Both the position numbers and the translations under genes were made by a program. This document shows positions 1-8,264 of a stretch of 8,392 bases of DNA, piece by piece. Each line of letters begins with the position of its first letter. Position 1 is the stretch's first letter. Location: the NCBI GenBank assembly GCA_029256665.1, contig JAQSXN010000136.1, positions 1 to 8,392 of the forward strand, written 5' to 3'. This DNA comes from Paenibacillus sp. Its GTDB lineage: Bacteria > Bacillota > Bacilli > Paenibacillales > Paenibacillaceae. Below the pieces are notes generated by a model. It did not search any database. It had not been told where the DNA came from and worked only from the letters and a program-made list of their open reading frames with translations.

Positions 1-3000
1 GCCTCGCCGCGCTCGCGGTTTCCCACCGCTCGATCGCCGGAAGAATGGGAATCCGCGTCAAACGGCCGAGCCTGTTCTTCGGCCCAATCGGCCGCATAAA
101 CATCCTTCTCCGCATGGAGCCGCTTCATTTCCGTCACGGACGTCTTGGCGGCGATCCTTGCCGCCGATTCGTGCGGATAGCGCCACTCCAAGCGCGCTCT
201 CAGCTCGACATCCTCCGGCACGCCCTCTAGAAGCGCCATCGAAGCGACCGCAGCTTTGCGCGCCAGCCGGTCGGCATCCTGTCGATCATCCGCCGTTTCC
301 GCCGTTGCGGCTGCCTCGGCGCCCAGCCATGCCGCGGGCACGACCGTGGCCGCCCACTGCGGCGCGCCGGCGTCTATCGGCAAGTCCGCCGCATCGCTGC
401 CGCTCTCGCCGCTTGGCGGTTCGTCGCCTAGCAGCTCATCGGGCTGCCGGAGCTGCGCAGCCGCCATCGGGCCCAGCCAATCCATAAACGATCGCGCGGT
501 GGCCACTCGAAAGTCGGAGAGGCGTCCTTCCAGGTCGGTGGAACCGAGCCAGCGCTGCAGTTTTTTGCCCGCGTCCGCGACCGTGCCGACAAGGAACATT
601 TTCTCCTTGGGCCGGGTCAGGGCTACGTACAGAATGCGCATCTCCTCCGCCAGCATCTCCATCCGAAGCTTGCGGCGGATCGCGAGATAAGGCAAAGTCG
701 GATAGCTGATCCGAAGCTCGGGATCCACGAAGCGGGGGCCGAACCCGAGCTCCTTGTGTTTAAGGAAAGAGCTGCGGAGATCCTGTTGGTTAAACAGCTT
801 CCCGAGTCCGGCGACAAAGACGACCGGAAACTCGAGCCCCTTGCTCTTGTGGATCGACATGATCCGGACGACGTCCTCTTGCTCGCCCAGCGCTCTGGCC
901 GTGCCGAGATCGCCGCCTCCGTCCCGCATCCGCTCGATAAAGCGAAGAAAGCGGAACAATCCGCGGAACGAAGTCGCTTCGTATTGTCTAGCCCGGTCGT
1001 GCAGCGCCCTCAGGTTGGCTTGCCTCTGCGGGCCTCCGGGCAATCCGCCCATGAAGTCGTAATAACCCGTCTCGCGGTAGATTCGCCACAGCAGGTCCGC
1101 AAGCGCGCCTTGCCTCGCTTCGTCGCGCCAGCCCTCCAGCTTCTCCAGGAACCGGGAAAGCTTGATTCTCGCGTCCGAGGGAAGCGACTCGTCCCCCGCT
1201 GCGCGCAGGACGGCATCGTAATATGATCCCGAGGGCGTTAGGATGCGGATGCGGGACAGTTCCTCCGCATTTAATCCGAACAACGGAGATCGAAGGGTCG
1301 CCGCGAGCGGAATATCCTGGTACGGATTATCGATGATGCGCAGCAGCGACAGCATCGTCTCCACCTCGGTCGCCTCGAAGTAACCCGTGCTAAGCTCCGC
1401 GTAGGCGGGGACGCCAAGCGACTGCAGCTCTTCGATAATGATCGGCGACCAGGCTTGGGTCGCCCGCAGCAGGATGACGACATCTCTCCACTGCAAGCCG
1501 CGATATTGCTTCCGTTTGCCGTCGTAGACTTGGAAGCCGCTATCCATCAGCTCGCGCAATCGTCCGCCGATCCAGCGCGCCTCGAGCTGTGCCACCTTCA
1601 GCTCTGCCGTTTCGTCCGCGCCGCGGGAAGCTTCCGAGCCGTCGATGCCGCTTTCGTCGTCATCCGGCGCCGCGTCGTCGGCTCCTTCGGAATCCGTGAC
1701 TGCTCCTGCCCGGTCCAGCACGGCGAATTGCACTTGGCAGCCGCTTGGATGCTGCGGATCCGGGTATGCCGCCCCGCAGACGAGTTCGGCGCGCGCATCG
1801 TAATCCATCTCCGCGACCGACTCGCGCATCATGGAACGAAAAATCGCGTTGACCCCGTCCACCACCTCGGACCGGCTGCGGAAATTCCGCGCGAGATCGA
1901 TGCGCAGCCCGCCGCTTGAGGCGTCGCCGTCCTCGCCTTCGTCGCCGGTCGAATACGTTTTGTACTTGCCGAGGAACAGATTGGGTTCGGCAAGCCGGAA
2001 GCGGTAAATGCTCTGCTTGACGTCGCCCACCATAAACAGGTTGCCTCTGCCTTCTTTGGCGATCAGCGAGACGATGGCCTCTTGCACCATGTTCGTATCC
2101 TGATATTCGTCGAGCAGGATCTCGTCGAACTGGAGCCGATATTCCCGCGCGGCCGATGACGGCACGAGGTTGCCGGGTCCGGACGACTCGTCCATCAGGA
2201 TGCGAAGGCAATAATGCTCAAGATCGCCGAAGTCGAGCAATCCCTTGGCCCGCTTGGCGGCTTCGTACCGCTCGCCGAACGCGACGGCCAGCTCGGCCAG
2301 CGCGTGCATCAAGGGGGCCAGCTCGCTCAGCTCATCGGCGAATTGTTCCGCCGTCCGACCGAACAATTCTTCGGATATCGACGCGACGATTTTTTTTACG
2401 CTATCTCTGAGCGTCTTCGCGTCTTCTTGCAAAAGCTTGTCGTAGTCATCGCCGCGAAGGGGCTTCAGCTTGCCGAAGACCGCGCCGCGGAAAGCCTCGC
2501 CCCATTCTCGCCACGCTCCTTGCTCCACCGCCTGCTTCACGCCGCGCACGGTAGCCAAATCTTCCTCGAACGTCTCGGCGTACGGCGCGGGTCCGGCCGG
2601 CTTTCTCGTCAGCCCGAGCGCCTCCTCCGCTTGCGCTTCGGCGCCGCCAAGCGCCAGCAGGATATCCTGCCGCAAGCTCCTGACCCACATCGAATCCTCC
2701 AATTGCGCAAGCGACGGGATATCGAACCCGGCGGCCGTTTGGCGCAGCCAGTGCGCGGGCCATGGATGGCTCTGCGCGAATTCGTGCAGCTGCCCTACAA
2801 GCGTATAGAGCGCTTCGTCGCCCCGCTCGCCGCCGTAACGCTCGGCGAGCTCAAGAAACGCGACATGTCCGTCGCCGTCGCAGCCGTACATATGCTCGAA
2901 CAGCTCGTCCAAGACGTCGAGCTTCAGCAGCTCGCTCTCCGTTTCGTTCGCGATGCGAAAGCCGGGGTCGAGACCGATCATGGGATAATGCCTGCGGATC

Positions 3001-3368
3001 ACGTCCAGACAAAACGAATGCAGCGTCGTGATGGAAGCCCTCCCCATAAGCGCGAGCTGTCGCCGCAAATGCTCCGATTCCGGGTCGCGCTCCAGCTCCT
3101 TCTCCAGCGCGATCCGGATGCGATCCTTCATCTCGGCGGCCGCGGCTTTCGTAAAGGTCGCGACGAGAAGCCGGTCGACGTCGGTATCCAGCGAAATTTT
3201 GCGAATGATGCGTTCGACGAGAACGGCTGTTTTGCCGGAACCCGCCGCCGCCGCCACGAGCACATTGCGTCCGCCCGTCACGACGGCTCTCCATTGATCG
3301 TCCGTCCAATTGCTGTTCTCCGGCTTGGGCGGCAAGGATGACGCCTTGCGCGTTCGTTCGATTGTCAT
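1..3368 (-). CDS. addA: AddA, ATP-dependent helicase/nuclease subunit A (3' end cut by window edge)
   Basis: AddA is the active 3'-5' helicase and one of the two nucleases of the AddAB complex, which resects double-strand DNA breaks for RecA-dependent repair. Reading the minus strand from the ATG at 3368 gives 1122 uninterrupted codons up to the left edge. All superfamily 1A (UvrD/RecB-type) motifs are present in order: Q motif WTDDQ (Q25), Walker A AAGSGKT (41-47), motif Ia TFTKAAAAEM (71-80), motif Ic ITTLHSFC (113-120), Walker B DEYQDTN (420-426), motif III GDVKQSIYRFR (448-458), motif IV NFRSR (495-499), motif V IHKSKGLEF (839-847) and motif VI YVALTR (914-919). A conserved SVTEMKR stretch (1077-1083) marks the approach to the C-terminal RecB-family nuclease domain, which lies outside the window; truncation is by the edge, not by mutation. 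Two acidic, low-complexity linkers (559-589 and about 977-1034) make it longer than the 1232-residue B. subtilis protein is at the same point. The start overlaps the addB stop, so AddA is probably translationally coupled to AddB. Confidence 0.97.
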   Translation of the reverse strand, partial: MTIERTRKASSLPPKPENSNWTDDQWRAVVTGGRNVLVAAAAGSGKTAVLVERIIRKISLDTDVDRLLVATFTKAAAAEMKDRIRIALEKELERDPESEHLRRQLALMGRASITTLHSFCLDVIRRHYPMIGLDPGFRIANETESELLKLDVLDELFEHMYGCDGDGHVAFLELAERYGGERGDEALYTLVGQLHEFAQSHPWPAHWLRQTAAGFDIPSLAQLEDSMWVRSLRQDILLALGGAEAQAEEALGLTRKPAGPAPYAETFEEDLATVRGVKQAVEQGAWREWGEAFRGAVFGKLKPLRGDDYDKLLQEDAKTLRDSVKKIVASISEELFGRTAEQFADELSELAPLMHALAELAVAFGERYEAAKRAKGLLDFGDLEHYCLRILMDESSGPGNLVPSSAAREYRLQFDEILLDEYQDTNMVQEAIVSLIAKEGRGNLFMVGDVKQSIYRFRLAEPNLFLGKYKTYSTGDEGEDGDASSGGLRIDLARNFRSRSEVVDGVNAIFRSMMRESVAEMDYDARAELVCGAAYPDPQHPSGCQVQFAVLDRAGAVTDSEGADDAAPDDDESGIDGSEASRGADETAELKVAQLEARWIGGRLRELMDSGFQVYDGKRKQYRGLQWRDVVILLRATQAWSPIIIEELQSLGVPAYAELSTGYFEATEVETMLSLLRIIDNPYQDIPLAATLRSPLFGLNAEELSRIRILTPSGSYYDAVLRAAGDESLPSDARIKLSRFLEKLEGWRDEARQGALADLLWRIYRETGYYDFMGGLPGGPQRQANLRALHDRARQYEATSFRGLFRFLRFIERMRDGGGDLGTARALGEQEDVVRIMSIHKSKGLEFPVVFVAGLGKLFNQQDLRSSFLKHKELGFGPRFVDPELRISYPTLPYLAIRRKLRMEMLAEEMRILYVALTRPKEKMFLVGTVADAGKKLQRWLGSTDLEGRLSDFRVATARSFMDWLGPMAAAQLRQPDELLGDEPPSGESGSDAADLPIDAGAPQWAATVVPAAWLGAEAAATAETADDRQDADRLARKAAVASMALLEGVPEDVELRARLEWRYPHESAARIAAKTSVTEMKRLHAEKDVYAADWAEEQARPFDADSHSSGDRAVGNRERGE
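2390..2397 (-). repeat. A8 homopolymer tract within addA
   Basis: On the coding strand eight consecutive A residues span the codons for V324, K325, K326 and I327 of AddA, between motifs Ic and II. It is the longest homopolymer I noticed in this GC-rich window. Gain or loss of one A leads to a stop within about 25 codons in either frame. Confidence 0.9.
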
Positions 3369-6300
3369 GGCTGCTCCTCCTCTATGCGCCGCCAAGCTTC
3401 TTCGATTGAAGTCGCGTGGAGCTTGCGGTATTCGTTCCCTTCCACGAGCGGATCGAATTGGCAGACCGGCTTGTAATCGCAAAACCTGCATGGCGACTGG
3501 TCTCCGAGCCTGTAAGGTTCGATCGACACGGCGCCTTGCCGGATGGAGTGCCCGATGCGCGCGATCGTTCGTCTAACCGACTTTCGCAGCGACGTCCATT
3601 GCTCGCCCGTCACGACCGACGAACTGCTGTAGAAACTGCCGTCCTTCTTGAGCGCGACGGGAAGCACTTCCGAGTAGCCTTGCTCCAAATCGCCGTCCAT
3701 AAGCCGGACCACTTCCGCATCCGCCGTCAGCAGCCCGCGCGTCTTGTAGCGCTTCAGCAACAGGCCTTGCGCATCCTCCTCCGACGTGCGGTTGGACAGC
3801 GACATCACGGGATTATGCACGTGGAAGTACAAGACGCCGGCCGGCGAGGCCGGCTGTCCGAGCCAAGATTCCGCATACGTGACGAGCACGTCCAGGTAGG
3901 TCAGCATCTGCAGCGACAGACCATGAGCCACCTCTTCCAGCTTCAGCGACGTCGCGCTGGACTTGTAATCCATTACGCGGAGCAGCAGGCCGCCGTCGGT
4001 TACCGCGGCGTCCACGCGGTCTATGCGGCCCACGACTTCCATCTCGGCTCCGCCCGGAAGCTGCAGCACCATAGCCGGCAGCTTGCCTCCGGGGCCGAAA
4101 TCGAGCTCCAGGCCAACGGGCCGGAAGTCGGCTCGCCTTGCGTGCTCCCCCAGAATGACCGCCGCCTGCGCCACGATCTGCTTCAGCTTGCGGGCGACGA
4201 AGCCGAACCGGCCGCTGCTGAGCAGGATTTGCGATTGAAGCTTAGGCGCCAGTTCGTCCACCGTATCGGAAGCCGCCGCAGTGATGTCGGTCTTGGATAA
4301 ACTCCCCCAGCCGCCGCCAAGCTTGCCCGCCAAGCCGCTGAGCGCGGCATGGAACAACTGCCCGATGTCGGGCGCCGCCAGCCTGTAGAGCTTCCGCTCG
4401 CGCAGCTTGAGGCCGTGGATGGCGAAATGCTGGAACGGACACGAGACGAACCGTTCCATTCGCGAGACGCTGACTTGCATGCGGGAGCCGTATAGCTCGC
4501 GCGCCAGCACTTCGGGCAATTGCGTTTCGTCGTTGCGGAAAGCGAGCGAGGAGGCGAGCAAGGCAAGCTTATCTTGCCACTCGGGCCGTGCGGCGTACCA
4601 ATTGTATGCGTCCCACCAATGCGGCTGAAGCTCGGCGCCCTGCTGCTGCGACTGACGAAGAGCGACGATCAAATAGGACAACGTCCGGCGCGGATGCGCG
4701 AGGAAGCCCTTCTGCTCTTGAGGCTCAAGCGCAAGCGACGGCTCTGCCGCCGATTCGCGCACCGCGAGACCCGGAAACATCCCTTGCACCTGCCGAATGA
4801 GCTCCGACGGCAACAGGCTCTTCCCTTCTTCGTCCGCCATCGTCCAGCTGATCCACAAGTGCCGCCCGGGCGTAGTTAAAGCGTTGTAAGCCATAAACCG
4901 TTCGTCCAGCAGTCTCCTCTTCGCGCTGGGCGCCATGGCGAGCCCGGCCTCCGCCAGCGTGTCCCGCTCGGCTTCGCTGAGCAGCCCGTCTTCTTTGGCG
5001 CGCATCGGGATGACGCCTTCATTGGCGCCTAGCACGTAACAGACGGCAATGCCGCGCGAGCGGGTGCGATCCATGCTGCCTACCAGCACCTGATCGAGCG
5101 CGGGCGGCACCGCGGCAAGCGTCAAGCTGTCGAGCCCGGCTTCCACCATCCCCGCGAACAACTCGGGCGACACTTTCTCGCTTCCCGCCAATTCGACGAG
5201 CTGATCCAGCAAGCCCATTACGTTATCCCAAAGCTGGCGATGCGACCTGGACCTTTGCGTGCGGCCCGCGGCCAGATCCTCGTTGCTCCAGCTCTCCAAC
5301 CGGTCTGCGGCATCCGTTCGATCCAGCAAGCGGTACGTCGCCTCCGCCATCCCTTGGATCGTCTCCGCTTGTCGCAGCTCCTCGCCGAATCGGCGCAGAT
5401 GGGGCACCGCCGCGTCCCTCGCCGCAACGACGATGTCGAACTCCCGCTGCGCGCTGGCGCTTACCGTCGCGATCTCGGCGTCTTCCTCGAGCGATACCGG
5501 CAACTGCGGTTTCCAGCTCTTGGCGTCCAGCCACTTCCAGCCGTCAATGCCCGCGGCTAAGGCGTAATTTTCGAGCCTGTCGAACCATTCGCGCGGAATG
5601 CTGCGATCCGCGGGAAACAGCATCTCCGTCTTAAGGCAACGGAAAACGGCGTCGTAACGCCAACCATGAAGCACCGTTTCCAGCGCCGAACGAATAAATT
5701 CCACCAGCGGATGATGAAGCGCCTTCTCCTTCCGGTCGACGAAATACGGAATATCGTAATCGGCGAATACTAGCGAAACATAATCGGCGTATTCTTCCGC
5801 ATTGCGAACCATCACCGCCATGTCGCGCCAGCGCAAACCTTCTTCGCGCGCCCTGCGCAGCATGTCGCGCGCAACGGCCTCCACTTCGGCTCTACGGCTG
5901 GAAGCGGCATGAAGCGACAAACCTTCCGCTTCGTCAGCCCCGTGAAACGGCGTTCTTCTGGCCCCGTAATGCCGCTCCAGATGGCCGAGCATAGGATTAT
6001 CGCGGAATCGGGCGGACACGGATGCCCCTTCGTTCAAATCGATCGTAGGGAGCACCTCGGTGCCCGTTTCTTCGGCAAGCCGAAGCAGCGTCAGGAACGT
6101 CTCCGCGGTAGGATGGAACAGGCTGAGCTCATGCGGAGTCTCGCCAAGCTCGTAAGGCTTGTCGAGCGTTAACGCGACCGTAACGAGCGCCGATGACTTG
6201 ATAAGGGCGGACAACGCTTTGTACTCCATCGGCGTGAAACCATGAAAGCCGTCGACCCAAATCCGCGCTTCCCGCATTGAAGCCGCATCCCGGTAGCCCT

Positions 6301-6859
6301 CTTCCAACTGACGCAAATACTCCTCGGCGTCGATGTACCGTCCGGCCAGCTCGCGTTCCAAACCGTCGTATACGAGCGCCAGATCATGCAGCTTCCGATC
6401 CAGCATGGAGGAGCCCGGCTCCCCGCCCGCGGCTTCCTCTACCTCGGATGCGGATACGCCGTAACGCTTCCACTCCGTCAACAGGTCCGAAAGCCGGTCG
6501 ATGAAACCCGGCTGCTCCGCTCCGCTGCCGAACAGACGCAGACGTCCGGCTTCCCGATGCACGATTTTGTACAGCAGCATATGTTTTCCCGTGTCCCCGA
6601 TCGGCACGAGCGCCGTGCCCCCGGTCTCCTGCATGACGCGGAACGCGAGACGCCTGAAGCTTAGCGCCTGGGCGCGTATCGTGCCCTGCAGGCCGCTGCC
6701 GCGCAGCAAGGCGTATTCCGTCTGGAACGTGGCCTGCTCGGGCACGAGCATGACAAGCGGCGGTCCGTCCGGGCTTTGGCGGAGCCGCTCTCTTATCGCT
6801 TCGAGACAATGGCCCGTCTTCCCCGAGCCGGACCTTCCGATGACGAATTGCAAAGGCAT
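3365..6859 (-). CDS. addB: AddB, ATP-dependent helicase/deoxyribonuclease subunit B
   Basis: AddB is the partner of AddA in the break-resecting helicase-nuclease. In B. subtilis it carries an inactive helicase fold used for Chi recognition, a second nuclease and a 4Fe-4S cluster. The 1164 residues are close to the 1166 of B. subtilis AddB. The start of the protein has a Walker A motif GRSGSGKT (8-15). A degenerate Walker B-like segment VDGFHGFTP lies at 202-210, and a conserved VLGANEGVIPM segment at about 609-619. The C-terminal third is the PD-(D/E)XK nuclease: C807 in SCPFQHF, H837 in GQLFHAAL, D964-Y965-K966 followed by SS, and the QxxxY pair Q984/Y988. Cysteines C1124, C1127 and C1133 complete the cluster set with C807, matching the known B. 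subtilis pattern of C801, C1121, C1124 and C1130. All catalytic and cluster residues are therefore intact. The ATG at 6859 has a good ribosome binding site and begins directly with the conserved Walker A region. Its last codons supply the ribosome binding site for addA. Confidence 0.97.
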   Translation of the reverse strand: MPLQFVIGRSGSGKTGHCLEAIRERLRQSPDGPPLVMLVPEQATFQTEYALLRGSGLQGTIRAQALSFRRLAFRVMQETGGTALVPIGDTGKHMLLYKIVHREAGRLRLFGSGAEQPGFIDRLSDLLTEWKRYGVSASEVEEAAGGEPGSSMLDRKLHDLALVYDGLERELAGRYIDAEEYLRQLEEGYRDAASMREARIWVDGFHGFTPMEYKALSALIKSSALVTVALTLDKPYELGETPHELSLFHPTAETFLTLLRLAEETGTEVLPTIDLNEGASVSARFRDNPMLGHLERHYGARRTPFHGADEAEGLSLHAASSRRAEVEAVARDMLRRAREEGLRWRDMAVMVRNAEEYADYVSLVFADYDIPYFVDRKEKALHHPLVEFIRSALETVLHGWRYDAVFRCLKTEMLFPADRSIPREWFDRLENYALAAGIDGWKWLDAKSWKPQLPVSLEEDAEIATVSASAQREFDIVVAARDAAVPHLRRFGEELRQAETIQGMAEATYRLLDRTDAADRLESWSNEDLAAGRTQRSRSHRQLWDNVMGLLDQLVELAGSEKVSPELFAGMVEAGLDSLTLAAVPPALDQVLVGSMDRTRSRGIAVCYVLGANEGVIPMRAKEDGLLSEAERDTLAEAGLAMAPSAKRRLLDERFMAYNALTTPGRHLWISWTMADEEGKSLLPSELIRQVQGMFPGLAVRESAAEPSLALEPQEQKGFLAHPRRTLSYLIVALRQSQQQGAELQPHWWDAYNWYAARPEWQDKLALLASSLAFRNDETQLPEVLARELYGSRMQVSVSRMERFVSCPFQHFAIHGLKLRERKLYRLAAPDIGQLFHAALSGLAGKLGGGWGSLSKTDITAAASDTVDELAPKLQSQILLSSGRFGFVARKLKQIVAQAAVILGEHARRADFRPVGLELDFGPGGKLPAMVLQLPGGAEMEVVGRIDRVDAAVTDGGLLLRVMDYKSSATSLKLEEVAHGLSLQMLTYLDVLVTYAESWLGQPASPAGVLYFHVHNPVMSLSNRTSEEDAQGLLLKRYKTRGLLTADAEVVRLMDGDLEQGYSEVLPVALKKDGSFYSSSSVVTGEQWTSLRKSVRRTIARIGHSIRQGAVSIEPYRLGDQSPCRFCDYKPVCQFDPLVEGNEYRKLHATSIEEAWRRIEEEQP
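3376..3381 (-). promoter_or_regulatory. Ribosome binding site of addA, inside the end of addB
   Basis: A perfect AGGAGG lies seven bases before the addA ATG at 3368. It is read as part of the Glu-Glu-Glu codons near the AddB C-terminus, and the junction itself is an ATGA overlap of start and stop. This decides the addA start and points to translational coupling, giving similar amounts of the two subunits. Confidence 0.85.
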
Positions 6860-6867
6860 GATGACAT

Positions 6868-6873
6868 CCTCCC
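6868..6873 (-). promoter_or_regulatory. Ribosome binding site of addB
   Basis: GGGAGG lies eight bases upstream of the addB ATG, at a suitable distance. It sits in the 37-base gap after the methyltransferase stop codon. That gap (6860-6896) has no stable hairpin followed by a T-run, so I see no terminator and no room for a full promoter confined to it. Confidence 0.75.
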
Positions 6874-6896
6874 TCTCCCAGTCGAGTCGTCTTCCG

Positions 6897-8255
6897 CTAC
6901 TTGCTGCGCACTTCGAAAATGGCGAATTTCAAATAGTGTCCTTCCTTGACGCCAAGCAATTGAGGATGATCCTTGCCCGCGGCGCGCCACTCGATCAGTC
7001 TCAGCTGCTTGCCCGCGTCGGTCGCCGCGTCGGCGATCGTCTCGAGGAACAGATCGGGCTGCATATGATACGAACAGCTTGCCGTCACGAGATACCCGCC
7101 TTCGTTCACAAGCTTAAGCCCTTGCAGATTAATGTCTTTGTAGCCGCGGCAAGCGCCGGCCACCGCGCTTTTCGTTTTGGCGAAGGCTGGGGGATCCAGG
7201 ATGACGACGTCCCATGTCCGTCCCTCTCCCTCCAGTTTCTTGGACGTATCCGCGCCTCCGGACGCCCTCAGCTTCCGCTCATCGAGACCCTTCGCTTGCG
7301 TCCGCAAATAATCGAATGCGTCCGCGACGACAAACTCGACGCGATCCGTAAAACCGTTGCGTTCGACATTGCGCTTTGCCGTGTCGACGGCATGCTGCGA
7401 TACGTCCAGGCACGTCACCTTCTTGGCGCCGTATTGGCAAGCATGGAGCGTGAAGCTCCCCGTATGGGCAAAACATTCCAGCACCGTCGCGCCGTCCCAA
7501 TAGGGAAATGTCACGACTTTGCCGCTCCGATTAAGCGGCACAAGCCGTTCGGATGTCCCTTCCGGATCGGGACCAAGCGAGATGCCGCTGCGTTCTCCCC
7601 AGCCGGTCATAAGCGGAGCGATCGAAGCGCGGTTCTCCCGCTGGTCAAAGAAATAGCCGGTTTTCTGCCCTTCGACGATATCGACTTCCATCTTGAGCCC
7701 GTTCTCCTCGATCTCCACGATACCCGGACAATCGCCGTACAATACGCCGGTCCGTTCCTCCAAGCCTTCGAGTCCTCTTACGCTGACGTCGCTGCGCTCG
7801 TAGATGCCTTGCGGCTCGAACACCCTCACGAGCGATTTCACGATTTCGTCGCGGCGCATGTCCATGCCGAGCGTCAACAGCTGAATGACGAGCACGCCCC
7901 CGAACCGGTCGACGACCAGGCCCGGCAGGAAGTCCGCTTCGCCGTAGACGAGCCTGCAATCGGGTCCGTTCACGAACCTTCTTCTGTGCGCCGCGCACTC
8001 GCGGAATCTCGTTTCGAAGAAAGCTTCGTCCATGACGACGTCCGGACGGTGGGATACGATCCGCACCGTGATTTGGGATTTCGGATTCCAATATCCCGTA
8101 GCCAAATATTTGCCTTGCGCCGTTGCGACGTCGACGAGGTCTCCCGCGGCAGCCACGCCGTCCATCCTGTCGATTTCGCTTGCGAACACCCATGGATGGC
8201 CTTGCTCCGTTCTTTTTTTACGCGCCTTTTGCAATATTATCTTTGCTCTGCTCAA
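6897..8255 (-). CDS. Class I SAM-dependent 23S rRNA methyltransferase, RlmI/YwbD-like, with N-terminal PUA domain
   Basis: This 452-residue protein has the layout of the RlmI family. An N-terminal PUA RNA-binding domain (about 2-75) includes HPWVF (20-24) and GYWNPKSQI (54-62). A central EEHEE-type domain (about 95-190) follows, then a C-terminal Rossmann methyltransferase. Visible motifs are DQREN (204-208), SAM-binding VLECFAHTGSF (258-268), the acidic D284 that should hold the SAM ribose, D312 in VADAF, motif IV DPPAF (354-358) and SCSYH with C394 (393-397). E. coli RlmI (396 residues) makes m5C1962 in 23S rRNA. Its Bacillus relative YwbD has been linked to an m7G modification, so the target base here is uncertain and no symbol is given. 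The extra length comes mainly from an insertion at about 217-252 and another at about 319-347. The start is TTG at 8255, because a TGA lies two codons upstream in the same frame, and the family's N-terminus aligns with it. The stop at 6897 is 37 bases from addB, suggesting co-transcription. Confidence 0.9.
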   Translation of the reverse strand: MSRAKIILQKARKKRTEQGHPWVFASEIDRMDGVAAAGDLVDVATAQGKYLATGYWNPKSQITVRIVSHRPDVVMDEAFFETRFRECAAHRRRFVNGPDCRLVYGEADFLPGLVVDRFGGVLVIQLLTLGMDMRRDEIVKSLVRVFEPQGIYERSDVSVRGLEGLEERTGVLYGDCPGIVEIEENGLKMEVDIVEGQKTGYFFDQRENRASIAPLMTGWGERSGISLGPDPEGTSERLVPLNRSGKVVTFPYWDGATVLECFAHTGSFTLHACQYGAKKVTCLDVSQHAVDTAKRNVERNGFTDRVEFVVADAFDYLRTQAKGLDERKLRASGGADTSKKLEGEGRTWDVVILDPPAFAKTKSAVAGACRGYKDINLQGLKLVNEGGYLVTASCSYHMQPDLFLETIADAATDAGKQLRLIEWRAAGKDHPQLLGVKEGHYLKFAIFEVRSK

Positions 8256-8264
8256 GCTTCAACG

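Noticed and set aside
1660..2211. Minus-strand ORF of 183 codons in another frame within addA
   Set aside because: It overlaps the region coding Walker B, motif III and motif IV of AddA. It is Arg-rich and low in complexity, as expected for an out-of-frame reading of GC-rich DNA.
2214..3341. A 375-codon plus-strand ORF opposite addA
   Set aside because: It is exactly codon-aligned antisense to addA, so it stays open simply because addA uses no TTA, CTA or TCA codon there; it ends at the antisense of the TCA codon 10 of addA. The protein resembles no family I know, and its Arg/Gln/Leu-rich make-up is typical of such shadows.
1..3368. addA as a broken gene, because no closed long ORF is seen
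   Set aside because: Direct translation from 3368 shows 1122 codons without a stop; the frame is merely open at the window edge.
3416..4300. A 294-codon plus-strand ORF opposite addB
   Set aside because: It is also codon-aligned antisense to a gene with clear nuclease and iron-sulfur motifs, and is explained by the same codon avoidance. No recognisable domain.
8213..8219. A7 run near the start of the methyltransferase (coding strand) as a programmed frameshift site
   Set aside because: The codon phase is AAA AAA AGA, which does not fit the X XXY YYZ slippery pattern, and there is no evident downstream frame that would give a useful product.
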